DNA of 64,000 nt from Dyadobacter sandarakinus (GCF_016894445.1 NZ_CP056775.1:5885001-5949000); one strand, 5' to 3'. Positions 44,739-54,555 are shown, numbered from the stretch's first letter. A program made the numbers and translations. The notes: generated by a model not told the origin, from the sequence alone.

Positions 44739-44757
44739 GGCTTTAAGTATTTAATAA

Positions 44758-44775
44758 AGTACTAATATAAGTACT
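44758..44775. promoter_or_regulatory. paired AGTACT palindromes, likely YefM operator
   Basis: Two copies of the self-complementary AGTACT (44758-44763 and 44770-44775), 12 bases centre to centre, about 20 bases before the yefM start. YefM repressors are known to bind paired short palindromes with a TGTACA core; AGTACT would be a variant, inferred from position and spacing. Confidence 0.55.
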
Positions 44776-44797
44776 TACAGAGTGTAGTGCAATACTC

Positions 44798-44829
44798 TTT
44801 GCCCAAATCTGATACATTCTCTATTTTTG
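44798..44829 (+). promoter_or_regulatory. fabG promoter, TTTG-N20-TATTTTTG
   Basis: TTTG (44798-44801), a 20-base spacer, then TATTTTTG (44822-44829): a complete match to the Bacteroidota -33/-7 consensus. Transcription would start near 44836, about 25 bases before the ATG. It diverges from the yefM-yoeB module. Confidence 0.8.
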
Positions 44830-44860
44830 CCGACCTAAAAAAAGAACTTCAACTTTACTT

Positions 44861-45607
44861 ATGAAAATAGTCGAAAACAAGGTTGCGCTGGTTACCGGAG
44901 CGTCGAGAGGAATCGGGCGGAGCATTGCATTGCGCCTGGCCGAAGAAGGTGCCGACGTGGCATTTACTTACCTGTCCAGCGTGGAAAAAGGGGAGGCATT
45001 GGTCAAAGAACTGGAACAATTCGGCGTGCGCGCCAAGGGTTACCGTTCCGACGCTTCGGACTTCACGGCTGCCGACGAGCTGATCACCAGTGTGGTGGCC
45101 GACTTCGGGAAGCTGGACGTGCTGGTCAACAATGCAGGCGTAACCCGCGACGGGCTGCTGATGCGCATGAGTGAAGAGCAATGGGATGATGTGATCAGGA
45201 TTAATCTTAAATCCGTGTTCAACCTGAGCAAGGCTGCCATCAAAACGATGATGCGTGCCAAAAGCGGCTCTATCATCAATATTACGTCGGTAGTAGGAAT
45301 AAGTGGAAATGCCGGCCAGGCTAATTATGCGGCCTCCAAGGCGGGTATTATCGGTTTTACCAAATCGGTCGCACTCGAACTCGGCTCCCGCAACATCCGG
45401 TCCAATGCCGTAGCGCCAGGCTTTATTGAAACGGAAATGACCGGTGTGATCGACCCAAAAGCCATGGAAGAATGGAAGCAATCCATTCCCATGAAGCGCG
45501 GTGGCCGGCCCGAAGAAGTGGCCGATACCTGCGTGTTCCTGGCCTCGGATCTTTCGCGGTATATCACCGGACAGGTAATTCAGGTGGACGGCGGTATGCT
45601 GACCTAG
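44861..45607 (+). CDS. fabG: 3-oxoacyl-[acyl-carrier-protein] reductase
   Basis: 248 residues, the standard length. GASRGIGRS cofactor loop (14-21), NNAG (90-93), catalytic Ser143, Tyr156 and Lys160 (YAASK), and a C-terminal YITGQVIQVDGG. NADPH-dependent reduction step of the fatty-acid elongation cycle. No other fab gene is adjacent; it has its own promoter and terminator, so it is a single-gene unit. Confidence 0.93.
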   Translation: MKIVENKVALVTGASRGIGRSIALRLAEEGADVAFTYLSSVEKGEALVKELEQFGVRAKGYRSDASDFTAADELITSVVADFGKLDVLVNNAGVTRDGLLMRMSEEQWDDVIRINLKSVFNLSKAAIKTMMRAKSGSIINITSVVGISGNAGQANYAASKAGIIGFTKSVALELGSRNIRSNAVAPGFIETEMTGVIDPKAMEEWKQSIPMKRGGRPEEVADTCVFLASDLSRYITGQVIQVDGGMLT

Positions 45608-45629
45608 ACTTTTACTTCGTTAATGGAAT

Positions 45630-45672
45630 AGCTGGCAGATTCATTGTATATTGTAAGCTGCCAGCTTTTTTT
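45630..45672 (+). terminator. intrinsic terminator of fabG
   Basis: Stem AGCTGGCAG (45630-45638) with CTGCCAGCT (45658-45666), a 19-base loop, and a seven-base T-run. It ends just before the ATG of the next gene at 45681. Confidence 0.85.
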
Positions 45673-45680
45673 GTTGATAC

Positions 45681-47753
45681 ATGCGGTCTGAACTCATTTT
45701 CCAAACTCCTTACTGGTTCATTCTTTTTTGCCTGATTGCTGGTGTGGCATATGCTTACCTGCTGTACCAGCCTTCGGCGTCGTGGGGTAAAAAAGTGAAC
45801 TACCTCCTGGCCGCATTCAGGGGAGTGGCGGTATCGCTGATTTGTTTTCTGCTGCTCAGCCCGCTGGTCAAAAAAACAGAAACTTCCGTCGATAAGGCGA
45901 AAATTGTGCTGGCGATCGACAATTCGGAGTCGGTAAAACCCTATGCGCAGGCGCTGATCCGCCAGATCAGGGAGGCATCAGCGAGCTTGGCGGCTGAGGG
46001 GTTTGAAGTCAGTGTGCAAACGCTGGACAAAAACCGCACAGCTGCTGACGTGGATTCCATTCGTTTTAATGAAAATAAAACAGACCTCAACGGGCTGCTG
46101 CAAACGGTTAAGGGCAACTTTGAAGGACGTAACCTGACCGATGTCGTGCTGGTTTCTGACGGGATCGTGAACCAGGGCATATCCCCAACCTACAATCAGT
46201 TTCCATTCCGTATCAGTACGCTCGCAGTAGGGGATACCGTGCCTGATCTGGACATCCGGATCAAGGATGTAGTAACCAACCGCATTGCCTACCTCGGTAA
46301 TGAATTTCCGATCCGGGCCGAAATCGTTGCAAATGGATTAGCCGGCAAGTCGACGAGCATCACATTGAAACAGAATGGCAGGGTAATATCCACTCAGAAT
46401 TTGAATATCAACAGTCCGGCTTACTTCAATGCGGTGAACTTTAAGGCTTCATCCAGTCAGAAAGGCGTGCAGCATTTTACCATTGAGCTGGGCAATGTTT
46501 CCGGTGAAACCTCTGTCGGCAACAATAAGAAAGATGTTTACATTGACATTATCGATGGCCGGCAAAAGATCCTGCTACTTGCTCTGGCGCCGCATCCCGA
46601 CATCAAAAGCATCCGTAGCCTGGTTGAGGCAAATGACAATTATGAGCTGGATGTAAATATCCTCTCCATCTCCAACACGCCCCCGGCTGCCAAACCTTAT
46701 GATCTGGTAATCCTGCACCAGGTACCCAATGTGCTTGGATTGGGCAATGCATTGGTAAGGAAGTACATAGACGAGAAAACACCTTTGTTTTTTGTGCTGG
46801 GAAACCAGTCGGCCGTGCCGCTGGCCAACTCGCTGAACCGTTCCCTGACGATCAATACTTCCAGCAACCAGACAGACAAAGTTACCGCACGGTACAATAC
46901 CTCTTTCCAGCAGCTAAACTTCGACCCCGAAAATCTGAAACTGCTTGAACGTCTGCCGCCGCTCTCAGTGCCTTTTGGCGAGTACAACGTATCCTCAGGA
47001 TCTGAAACCGTGCTTTTTCAAAAAATTGGAACATTGAACACCAGCAAACCGCTGCTGGTACTTAATACCAATGGTGAGCAGAAAACCGCCGTGCTTGCCG
47101 GGGAGGGAATCTGGCAATGGCGCCAGGAAGAGTTTGCACAGACCGGCAGCCAGGAGGTAGTTGATAATTTTTTTCAGAAGATCATACAGGTACTTTCTGT
47201 GCGGGAGGATAAAAGAAAGTTCAGGGTATATCCTGTGAGTAATGAATTTGATGCGGGCGAGCAGGTTATTTTTCAGACTGAAATCTATAATGATATCTAC
47301 GAGCCGGTTTTTGGGCAGGAGGTGAAGCTGGACATCCGTGATGAAAAAGGCAGGAACCGGCAGTTTGCCTACACCCATACCAAAGAAAATCCGCGCTTCA
47401 ATGTGAGCGGTCTTTCGGACGGCGTGTATCAGTATGCGGCATCTGCTACTGTGCTTGGAAAGCAGGAGCGTGTCACCGGGCAGTTTGTTGTACGCAATGC
47501 TGATCTGGAAATGAACAATACTACCGCAGATTTTGGAATGCTCCGCGAGCTGGCCAAACGTTCAGGAGGCGAATTCCTGACTGCGGCTTCACTCAGCACA
47601 TTTTTACAAAAACTCCGGGAAAACAGGCCCGCGGATCGCCTCGACAGCATGGAGGACATGGTAGAGCTTATTTTTATGAAATGGCTTTTCTTTGTGCTTA
47701 TCCTGCTTTTGGGGGTAGAATGGGGTTTGAGAAAGTACCATGGCGGCTACTAA
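45681..47753 (+). CDS. membrane-anchored VWA-type protein
   Basis: 690 residues. Two N-terminal membrane segments (about 8-27 and 38-61), an extracytoplasmic von Willebrand A-like domain with a MIDAS-type DNSES motif in KIVLAIDNSES and VVLVSDGI, long beta-rich regions, and a final membrane segment (MKWLFFVLILLLGVEWGL). The layout resembles the BatA/BatB-like and glutamine-amidotransferase-like membrane proteins of Bacteroidota, whose roles are poorly known. It is followed within 4 bases by the DUF2279 gene. Confidence 0.75.
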   Translation: MRSELIFQTPYWFILFCLIAGVAYAYLLYQPSASWGKKVNYLLAAFRGVAVSLICFLLLSPLVKKTETSVDKAKIVLAIDNSESVKPYAQALIRQIREASASLAAEGFEVSVQTLDKNRTAADVDSIRFNENKTDLNGLLQTVKGNFEGRNLTDVVLVSDGIVNQGISPTYNQFPFRISTLAVGDTVPDLDIRIKDVVTNRIAYLGNEFPIRAEIVANGLAGKSTSITLKQNGRVISTQNLNINSPAYFNAVNFKASSSQKGVQHFTIELGNVSGETSVGNNKKDVYIDIIDGRQKILLLALAPHPDIKSIRSLVEANDNYELDVNILSISNTPPAAKPYDLVILHQVPNVLGLGNALVRKYIDEKTPLFFVLGNQSAVPLANSLNRSLTINTSSNQTDKVTARYNTSFQQLNFDPENLKLLERLPPLSVPFGEYNVSSGSETVLFQKIGTLNTSKPLLVLNTNGEQKTAVLAGEGIWQWRQEEFAQTGSQEVVDNFFQKIIQVLSVREDKRKFRVYPVSNEFDAGEQVIFQTEIYNDIYEPVFGQEVKLDIRDEKGRNRQFAYTHTKENPRFNVSGLSDGVYQYAASATVLGKQERVTGQFVVRNADLEMNNTTADFGMLRELAKRSGGEFLTAASLSTFLQKLRENRPADRLDSMEDMVELIFMKWLFFVLILLLGVEWGLRKYHGGY

Positions 47754-47756
47754 CCC

Positions 47757-48719
47757 ATGCCGTGGCCGAATAACAGATTTCCAGTTTTGACGAAATACTT
47801 TTCAAGTACCTGCCTCCGATCTTTTACCTTCATTTTACTGGTTTTCCTGCTGAGCGGCAGGGAGGCGCTTTTTGCGCAGACCAATTCGGCCAGGGTGCAG
47901 GCAGATACGGCTGTCCGCCCCAACTATAAGCGGCTGCGGGGTATTTTTGCAGGGCAGTCTGCCTTGTACCTGGGCACCTTGTACGGACTCAGCAGATCAT
48001 GGTACAAGAATCCGCTGACCAACTTCACCATTAAGGATGATACGTACGAGTGGCTCCAAATGGACAAAATGGGGCACCTTTACACATCGTACCAGATTGC
48101 GCGCCATACGGCCGCCATTTACCGGAAAACAGGCATTTCAAAGAAGCAAATGCTGATTTACGGTGCAGTTTCAGGGATTATTTTTCAAACTCCTATTGAA
48201 ATCCTGGATGGATTTTCTCCCGATTATGGCTTCTCGCCCGGGGATATGGTAGCCAATATGGCCGGCTCGGCGATCTATCTCCTGCAGGTTGCATGGTGGG
48301 ATGAGCCGCGCATTCAGCCCAAGTTTTCATTTCATTCAACCCGGCTGGCGGCAGTGAGGCCGGGTTTGCTCGGCAGCAATCCATATGAGCGCTGGCTGAA
48401 AGATTACAATGGACAAACCTATTGGCTCTCAGCCAGTCCGGGGACATTCTTCAAAGGTTCGGGCTGGCCGGAGTGGCTCTGCATTTCGGTGGGATATGGC
48501 ATTCACGATATGGTATCCGCTGAGCAAAGCAAAAGTAAAGAAATGGGGTATGTGCCTTACCGGCAGTTTTATCTTTCTCTGGACATTGACCTGACGAGGA
48601 TCAAAACGCGGAGTAAATTTGTTCGTACACTGGGTTTTCTGGCGGGTTCGCTGAAAATCCCGGCACCTGCATTGCAGATAGACAAAAACGGGTTTGGATT
48701 CAAACCCTTCTATTTTTAA
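47757..48719 (+). CDS. DUF2279 family (YfiM-like) lipoprotein/membrane protein
   Basis: 320 residues. N-terminal signal-like segment (about 22-38, ending ALFAQ). The family core contains MDKMGHLYTSYQIARHTA, GIIFQTPIEILDGFSPDYGFSPGD and NMAGSAIYLLQ. These resemble DUF2279, thought to be membrane-associated; function unknown. It lies 3 bases after the VWA gene and 10 bases before the Smr gene, so the four genes 45681-51133 form one run on the plus strand. Confidence 0.75.
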   Translation: MPWPNNRFPVLTKYFSSTCLRSFTFILLVFLLSGREALFAQTNSARVQADTAVRPNYKRLRGIFAGQSALYLGTLYGLSRSWYKNPLTNFTIKDDTYEWLQMDKMGHLYTSYQIARHTAAIYRKTGISKKQMLIYGAVSGIIFQTPIEILDGFSPDYGFSPGDMVANMAGSAIYLLQVAWWDEPRIQPKFSFHSTRLAAVRPGLLGSNPYERWLKDYNGQTYWLSASPGTFFKGSGWPEWLCISVGYGIHDMVSAEQSKSKEMGYVPYRQFYLSLDIDLTRIKTRSKFVRTLGFLAGSLKIPAPALQIDKNGFGFKPFYF

Positions 48720-48729
48720 ATACACAAAA

Positions 48730-49701
48730 ATGAATATCGGAGATAAAGTAAGGTTGGTACATGGCAGGGAAGAGGGCGTTATTTATGCTTTTCTGCCTGG
48801 AAATGTAGTGGAAGTTGAAATAGAGGATGGTTTCCGGATTCCGGTACTGAAAAAGGAAATCGTAACGATTTCGCCGGTAGAATCGCAGCGGATGGTCAAG
48901 GATGACGCAGTGCGGAAAGTTACTCCCGAGCCGGTGGTCCCTCGTAATCAGCCGTTTGCCGAAAAAGGAATTTATCTTGCATTTGTATCGGTAAATGACC
49001 GGGCAGTAACTGCACACCTGATTAACAACACCGACTGGATTCTCCCGTTTACGGCTGCCGCAACATCGGAGCAGGTTAGTAACGGGCTGGCTGGCGGCGT
49101 GTTGCAGCCACGTTCAGCACAAAAGCTGACCGAATTATTGGTAAAGGATTTTGAAGCCTGGCCCACATTTGAGTTCAGGATGCTTTATTACAGGACGGGT
49201 ATCCATGTACTGCCACAGGGCTTAACGACCCGGATCAAATGCAGAGCGCAATCTTTTTATAAAAACAAGAAAAAGGCACCCGTACTGGACAAGGATGCAT
49301 TTGTATATCAGCTGGATATAGAAAACCTGAAAAAGGAACAGTCCGCTGCGGGTGACCTGCCTGATGCATTGAAAGACGGCCTGAATGTGGTGCAGCCAGG
49401 TACCACCGGATTGGCCAAGCCCAGTGATGTGGTAGATCTTCATGCGGAAAAACTGGATACGGACATCCGGAGTTTGTCGGGTGACCAGATCCTTCAGGCG
49501 CAGCTGGCCGCCTTTGAAAGTAACCTCGAAATGGCTATTGCAAACGGAATGGAAGAGATCACGTTTATTCATGGGGCAGGAAGCGGAAAGCTGAAAAGTG
49601 AGCTTCACCGGCGGCTTGGCAAAAACCAGCACGTACAATTTTTTAGAGATGCACAAAAAGAAAAGTTCGGATACGGTGCAACCCTTGTTAAAATCAAGTA
49701 A
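48730..49701 (+). CDS. DUF2027 plus Smr-domain protein
   Basis: 323 residues from the ATG at 48730 (MNIGDKVRLVHGREEG). The N-terminal part is a small beta-barrel-like region and a DUF2027-type domain; the C-terminal about 85 residues form an Smr domain with the signature VVDLHAEKL and FIHGAGSGKLKSELHRRL. Smr domains have nuclease or nucleic-acid-binding activity linked to MutS2 or to collided ribosomes; this stand-alone type is common in Bacteroidota. It overlaps the following DUF4403 gene by 53 bases. Confidence 0.85.
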   Translation: MNIGDKVRLVHGREEGVIYAFLPGNVVEVEIEDGFRIPVLKKEIVTISPVESQRMVKDDAVRKVTPEPVVPRNQPFAEKGIYLAFVSVNDRAVTAHLINNTDWILPFTAAATSEQVSNGLAGGVLQPRSAQKLTELLVKDFEAWPTFEFRMLYYRTGIHVLPQGLTTRIKCRAQSFYKNKKKAPVLDKDAFVYQLDIENLKKEQSAAGDLPDALKDGLNVVQPGTTGLAKPSDVVDLHAEKLDTDIRSLSGDQILQAQLAAFESNLEMAIANGMEEITFIHGAGSGKLKSELHRRLGKNQHVQFFRDAQKEKFGYGATLVKIK

Positions 49702-51133
49702 GATCAATGTGAAATGCTGGTTGTTGCTGATCATCATGGGCACTTCGGTGTGCCTGTGGCAATGCCGGCCGAAAAGCCCCGATCCCAAAGCACCTATGGA
49801 AGCCTACAAATACTCGGATCAGGAAATCCAGAATGAAAAACATCTTTCGGTACTGAACGTGCCGGTTGAGCTTCCTATTCAGGAAATTGAAAATCAGCTT
49901 AATGCGCGTATCCAGGGCGTTATTTATGAGGACAACAGCTACGAGGACGAGAATCAGGATAACCTGAAAGCCAAAGTCTGGAAACTGAGCCCGATCAAGA
50001 TCGTTGCCATTGATTCTTCCTTTTTGTTTGAGGTTCCGATTAAAATCTGGGTGAGTGCGGGTTACAAGATCAGCCCCCTCGGGATGACGATGTCGGGCTA
50101 TAAGGATACGGAGTTTTCGCTGCGCATCCGGCTGATTTCAAAGATCGGTATTCAGCCTAACTGGCAGATCCGGTCGGAGACCTATGTAGACAGCTATGAC
50201 TGGATCTCGGAGCCGAATGTAAAGGTGGGTGCATTCAAAATCCCTATCAAGAGCATGGTGAGCCGGATGCTGAACAAGAATTTTGATAAAATCACAACTG
50301 CGATAGACGAGCAGGTATCCGGCAATCTGGAATTGAAAAAAAATGCCGAGCTGGCCTGGAACCTTGCTCGTCAGCCGGTTATGCTTGCTAAAGAGTTTGA
50401 TACCTGGCTCCTGGTAACACCCCGGGAGGTAGTGATGACACCATTGCTGGCCAAGAACAATGTGCTGCGGGCTACCATCGGCATCAAAGGTTACACGCAA
50501 ACCATTACGTCCGCCACCAAGCCTGAAATACAAGGCAGCAGCAAGCTCCCTAACCTAAAAATAGTGGCGCAGGTACCGGATGAATTTAAGGTAGGGCTGA
50601 TCAGCCTTATTTCCTACAAAGATGCCGCCAGGCTTGCTACGACAAAGTTTGCAGGGGAAAGATTTTCCTTTCTGGGCGGGCAGTATGTGGAAGTCACCTC
50701 TATTGACATGTACGGTCAGAATGAAAAGCTGGTCATCAAGGCCGGTCTGAAGGGAAGTATCAACGGATTTGTATTTCTCAAAGGTATCCCTACGTATGAT
50801 CCTGCATCCCAGCAGCTTTCTTTTAAAGAACTAGACTACGATCTGGAGACCCGCAATGCAATGGTAAAAACAGCCAGCTGGCTGTTGCAGGGGCAGTTTA
50901 CCAGGATGATGGAAAAGAAGATGATTTTTCCCGTAGGTACACAGATTACAGATGCAAAGAGTACCATACAGAAAGCATTGGCAAATTACAAGGTAGCCGA
51001 GGGCATCAGCCTCAAAGGAGCGCTCAACACCATTGAACCCGATAAGGTTTACCTCACGCCGGAGCATTTGTATTCCGTTGTATTTGCGTCAGGAAAGGTG
51101 AACTTGAGGGTAGACGGATTGAAAGCTTTGTAA
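49649..51133 (+). CDS. DUF4403-family lipoprotein
   Basis: 494 residues from the ATG at 49649 (MHKKKSSDTV), giving a basic N-terminus, a hydrophobic segment (WLLLIIMGTSVCLWQC) and a lipoprotein-like cysteine; the later ATG at 49736 would lose the signal. The rest is the DUF4403 family: repeats rich in beta strands with VKVGAFKIPIKSMVSRMLNK and ITDAKSTIQKALANYKV. These look like BPI/SMP-type lipid-binding tandem domains, an inference. Its start lies inside the Smr gene, so translation is probably coupled. Confidence 0.72.
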   Translation: MHKKKSSDTVQPLLKSSKINVKCWLLLIIMGTSVCLWQCRPKSPDPKAPMEAYKYSDQEIQNEKHLSVLNVPVELPIQEIENQLNARIQGVIYEDNSYEDENQDNLKAKVWKLSPIKIVAIDSSFLFEVPIKIWVSAGYKISPLGMTMSGYKDTEFSLRIRLISKIGIQPNWQIRSETYVDSYDWISEPNVKVGAFKIPIKSMVSRMLNKNFDKITTAIDEQVSGNLELKKNAELAWNLARQPVMLAKEFDTWLLVTPREVVMTPLLAKNNVLRATIGIKGYTQTITSATKPEIQGSSKLPNLKIVAQVPDEFKVGLISLISYKDAARLATTKFAGERFSFLGGQYVEVTSIDMYGQNEKLVIKAGLKGSINGFVFLKGIPTYDPASQQLSFKELDYDLETRNAMVKTASWLLQGQFTRMMEKKMIFPVGTQITDAKSTIQKALANYKVAEGISLKGALNTIEPDKVYLTPEHLYSVVFASGKVNLRVDGLKAL

Positions 51134-51220
51134 AGGAATTTTTGTACAATTAGGGGGGAGATTGCTATATTTTTTTACTTTTTATGGTATATTAACTGCC
51201 GAACGAACGAAAGTATTTCT

Positions 51221-51228
51221 TAGCTTTG
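51221..51228 (+). promoter_or_regulatory. rnpB promoter, -7 box TAGCTTTG
   Basis: Exact TAnnTTTG match that places a start at about 51235, right at the predicted 5' end of the RNase P RNA. The -33 region has no clear TTTG. Confidence 0.65.
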
Positions 51229-51235
51229 TGCGCAA

Positions 51236-51650
51236 CGGAAGGGAATAAGCCGTCCTGCCGCCGCGGTTTTTTAGACCGGGGAGGAAAGTCCGGACAGCGC
51301 AGAGTACCGTACTTCCTAACGGGAAGGCAGCACGCCGGAAACGGTTTGCTGACAGCAAGTGCCACAGAAAATTATACCGCCTTGGCATAAAATTTTATGC
51401 TGAGGTAAGGGTGAAAAGGTGGGGTAAGAGCCCACCGCTCTCCGGGTGACCGCAGAGGCACGGTAAACCTTACGGGCTGAAAGATCAAATAGGTGCTGGT
51501 TTGTGGGGTTACTCGTCCCCGTCTTCAAGACGCCGGCACGGGTAGATCGTTAGAGGTTCCGGGTGACCGGAATCCTGGATAAATGGCAGGAACTTTTGTC
51601 GACTTAGTTCAATGAAAGGTACAGAATCCGGCTTACAGGCTTGTTCTTTT
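51236..51650 (+). ncRNA. rnpB: RNase P RNA, bacterial type A
   Basis: About 415 nt catalytic RNA that removes 5' leaders from pre-tRNA. Conserved core elements in order: GAGGAAAGTCCGGAC (51281-51295, P4 5' half), CCACAGAAA (51362-51370), AGGGTGAAAAGG (51408-51419), GTAAGAGCCCACCG (51424-51437), and the 3' half ACAGAATCCGGCTTAC (51621-51636). P1 forms between GAATAAGCC (51243-51251) and GGCTTGTTC (51638-51646), with one G-U pair, which sets both ends. The ends are uncertain by a few bases. Confidence 0.95.
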
Positions 51651-51704
51651 CTGATTTTGAGTTAATTAACAGTGAATATTTGAATCACATAACTGGTGTT
51701 TCCC

Positions 51705-53213
51705 ATGAAGAGAAAGAATCTTTACGTTGCTTTACTTTGTTTGTCCCTGCTGAGTTCAAGTACGTTTGCCCAAAACAGATCGTACGAAGGACCCAATAAA
51801 ATGAATACCTGGTCCATCACAGGTTATGGGGGTATAACAAAATTCTTCGGAGATTTATCGCAATACAACGGCTTCAAACGCGGAGACAATGAAGTGCTTA
51901 CCGGCGGATGGGGTCTTTCGGTCAACAAGCAGCTTTCACCGATTTTTGGAATTCAGCTTGTTGGTTACAATGGTCGTCTGCAGGGTTCCAAGGATGGTCA
52001 TGTGAGCTCTTTGTCAGGAAACGTTTATAATGCAACTTTCAACAGCCCTTCTTTTGTACAGGTTACACTGGACGGAACTGCCAATCTTTCACGTCTGCTT
52101 TTCGGATACAAAAAGATGCGCAGATGGAAAGTGGATGCACACTTGGGTGGCGGTATCATTTATTACCACACTGACGTAGACTATACAAACGTTACCCGTG
52201 GCCTTACCGGCAGCTTCTCCACCAACTCGGATGCAAGCTCTAAAACAGCAGGTGAGTGGGAACGTAATGGTTCAACGTACACCCGTGAATGGGTTGTTCC
52301 AACCGGACTGACAGTTCACTACGAACTTTCTTCACGTTTTGATCTTGGTATTGATTACACGCACAACTTTGTGAATACCGAGAAAATGGATGCAACTGTG
52401 GGCGGATTGAGCGATTATACTACCCAGCAAGGCATCTGGACGTTTGCAAAGGGTGAATCTAAAAATGATGCTTACGGAATGCTGAACCTGGCACTGACTT
52501 ACAAGCTGGGTAAAAATGCAGTACGTGCCAAAGGTGGAAAATATGACGCTGCTGCCGGCCGCTACCACCTGCGCTGGACTAATCCTCAGTCACTAATTCC
52601 GGTTCCTTACAATCCTACAATGAACGATGCGGATTCTATCGCGAAGGCTAATATGCCCAAGCCGGTTGATCCACGCCTTTATACTGACTCTGATGGTGAC
52701 AGCGTAGCCGATTTGTTTGACAAAGAGCCTAACACTCCTGCTGGAAGTGTAGTATCAGGTGGTGGTGTAGCTATGGATCTGGATAAGATCATCCGCGACG
52801 CAATCAAAAACAATCTGCCTAAAGACGAGTGCGAAGCATTGTTCAGCAACATCGAATTCGATACGGATAAAGCGATCATCCGCAATCCTTCAAAAGAGAC
52901 ATTGAGCAAGGTTGTGGAACTTCTGAACATGCGTACCAACTGCCGCATTGTACTGGTAGGACACACGGATGCACGTGCTTCTGACAACTACAACGTAGGG
53001 CTATCACGCCGCAGGGTTGACGCTGCCAAGAGATTCATTATCCGTGCAGGCTTGCAGGATCCTAGCCGTATTCTTACAGAATATTACGGTGAATATCGCC
53101 CGATCGCTGAGAATACAACAGTGGAAGGTTTGCAGTCTAACCGTCGTGTAGAGATCAAAATCCTGCCGATGAACACGATCCGCTCTACTTATCCTGCTGG
53201 TTTCCGCAGATAG
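51705..53213 (+). CDS. OmpA-family outer-membrane protein
   Basis: 502 residues from the ATG at 51705 (MKRKNLYVALLCLSLLSSSTFAQ, a clear signal peptide); the frame begins three codons earlier. An N-terminal beta-barrel of about 280 residues (ITGYGGITKFFGDLSQ), a calcium-type linker (TDSDGDSVADLFDKEP), then the OmpA C-terminal peptidoglycan-binding domain (SNIEFDTDKAIIRN, IVLVGHTDARASDNYNVGLSRRRVDAAKRFI). It ties the outer membrane to the cell wall. The gene follows rnpB and has its own terminator. Confidence 0.92.
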   Translation: MKRKNLYVALLCLSLLSSSTFAQNRSYEGPNKMNTWSITGYGGITKFFGDLSQYNGFKRGDNEVLTGGWGLSVNKQLSPIFGIQLVGYNGRLQGSKDGHVSSLSGNVYNATFNSPSFVQVTLDGTANLSRLLFGYKKMRRWKVDAHLGGGIIYYHTDVDYTNVTRGLTGSFSTNSDASSKTAGEWERNGSTYTREWVVPTGLTVHYELSSRFDLGIDYTHNFVNTEKMDATVGGLSDYTTQQGIWTFAKGESKNDAYGMLNLALTYKLGKNAVRAKGGKYDAAAGRYHLRWTNPQSLIPVPYNPTMNDADSIAKANMPKPVDPRLYTDSDGDSVADLFDKEPNTPAGSVVSGGGVAMDLDKIIRDAIKNNLPKDECEALFSNIEFDTDKAIIRNPSKETLSKVVELLNMRTNCRIVLVGHTDARASDNYNVGLSRRRVDAAKRFIIRAGLQDPSRILTEYYGEYRPIAENTTVEGLQSNRRVEIKILPMNTIRSTYPAGFRR

Positions 53214-53233
53214 CCGGACAAAAACATACTTCG

Positions 53234-53263
53234 AAAAGGGAGGCTTAAAGCCTCCCTTTTTTT
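53234..53263 (+). terminator. intrinsic terminator of the OmpA-family gene
   Basis: Stem AAAAGGGAGGC (53234-53244), loop TTAAA, GCCTCCCTTTT (53250-53260) and further T's to 53263. Confidence 0.9.
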
Positions 53264-53295
53264 ATGGGTGTACATCTTTATAGAAAGAAAATCAG

Positions 53296-53303
53296 TACAT
53301 TTG
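53296..53303 (+). promoter_or_regulatory. promoter of rpsP-rimM-trmD, -7 box TACATTTG
   Basis: Exact TAnnTTTG match. Transcription from about 53310 would give a 43-base leader that includes the small hairpin GGGA/TCCC just before the rpsP start. Confidence 0.6.
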
Positions 53304-53352
53304 CACCCTGTTTAATTAAGGGACGAGTTCCCGCAAATAACCAAAATAAGAA

Positions 53353-53904
53353 ATGGCAGTTAAAATCAGGTTAGCGCGTCGTGGACGCAAAAAGAAAGCG
53401 ATTTACGATATCGTTGTCGCAGATGCCAGAGCACCACGTGATGGTCGCTTTATTGAGAAACTGGGTATTTACAACCCGAATTCAAATCCTGCTTCCATCG
53501 TACTGGAATCAAGCAAAGCTGTGGATTGGCTTCTAAAAGGAGCTCAGCCTACGGATACAGCGAAGTCGATTCTTCAGCATGAAGGAGTAATGCTCCGCAA
53601 GCACCTTCAGGTGGGAGTAAACAAAGGAGCTATTACGCAGGAAGTTGCTGACGCTCGCTTTGAAGAGTGGAAAGGCTCTAAAACTGACCGTAAAACTACT
53701 GCAGCGGATACATTGGCTCAGAAGAAAGATGCTGAAAAACAAGCCAAACTGGACGCTGAACGTAAAGTTAGCCAGTCGCGTGCAGAAGCAATCGCCAAGA
53801 AAAATACGCCTCCTGCTGAGGAAGTTGCTGAGCCGGAAACGGAAGTTAGCGCCGAAGGTGCCGACGAAACAACAACAGCTGCAACCGAAGAATCGGCAGA
53901 ATAA
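53353..53904 (+). CDS. rpsP: 30S ribosomal protein S16
   Basis: 183 residues. The first about 85 residues are the S16 core ([33 protein letters not shown]). The remainder is a long Ala/Glu/Lys/Thr-rich tail ([18 protein letters not shown], ending TAATEESAE), an extension I know from Bacteroidota S16 proteins and absent from the E. coli protein (82 residues). First gene of the S16-RimM-TrmD operon. Confidence 0.96.
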   Translation: MAVKIRLARRGRKKKAIYDIVVADARAPRDGRFIEKLGIYNPNSNPASIVLESSKAVDWLLKGAQPTDTAKSILQHEGVMLRKHLQVGVNKGAITQEVADARFEEWKGSKTDRKTTAADTLAQKKDAEKQAKLDAERKVSQSRAEAIAKKNTPPAEEVAEPETEVSAEGADETTTAATEESAE

Positions 53905-53994
53905 GCAATACTTCGAAATACAGTTTTTATGGGTCTGTCGGTGCTTCCGTACAGACTCATATTTTTTATAAACAAGTCTAAGACATTCATACTG

Positions 53995-54555
53995 GTGAAA
54001 CAGGATAATTGTTATTTGCTCGGCTACATTCTCCGTACACACGGTGTCAGCGGTAATGTGGTCATTTACCTTGACGTGGACTATCCGGAGGAATACGAAG
54101 GCCTCGAATCCGTGTATGTGGAGGTAAAAGGGGAGTTGGTGCCTTATTTTATTGACGACCTTAATATTCAGAAACAGAGCAATGCTATCGTAGCATTTGA
54201 AGATGTTGATACCATTGAAAAAGCGCAGGCATTGGTAGGTAACTCACTTTACCTGCCGCTGGATGAGCTTGCAGAACTCGAAGGTGACCAATTTTATTAT
54301 CATGAGATTAAAGGGTACCAGGTTGTGGACGAAACCCGGGGAGAACTTGGGATTGTACGCGAGGTATATTCCCTGAATGGCCAAGATCTTATCGCTATGG
54401 ATTACCAGGGTTCGGAAGTGCTTATACCGACTGCTGACGATATCGTGCTCAGGGCTGACAAGCAGCAACAGAAGCTGATCGTTAATCTTCCCGAAGGTCT
54501 GCTGGAAGTATATCTGGACAATGAATCTGACAACACTCCCGACGATGCGGATTGA
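53995..54555 (+). CDS. rimM: ribosome maturation factor RimM
   Basis: 186 residues from the GTG at 53995 ([20 protein letters not shown]); the frame opens earlier at 53929, but family similarity starts here. N-terminal RimM barrel ([17 protein letters not shown]), then a PRC-barrel domain ([30 protein letters not shown]). Needed for processing of 16S rRNA near S19. It follows rpsP by 90 bases, and its stop overlaps trmD by 11 bases. Confidence 0.92.
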   Translation: MKQDNCYLLGYILRTHGVSGNVVIYLDVDYPEEYEGLESVYVEVKGELVPYFIDDLNIQKQSNAIVAFEDVDTIEKAQALVGNSLYLPLDELAELEGDQFYYHEIKGYQVVDETRGELGIVREVYSLNGQDLIAMDYQGSEVLIPTADDIVLRADKQQQKLIVNLPEGLLEVYLDNESDNTPDDAD

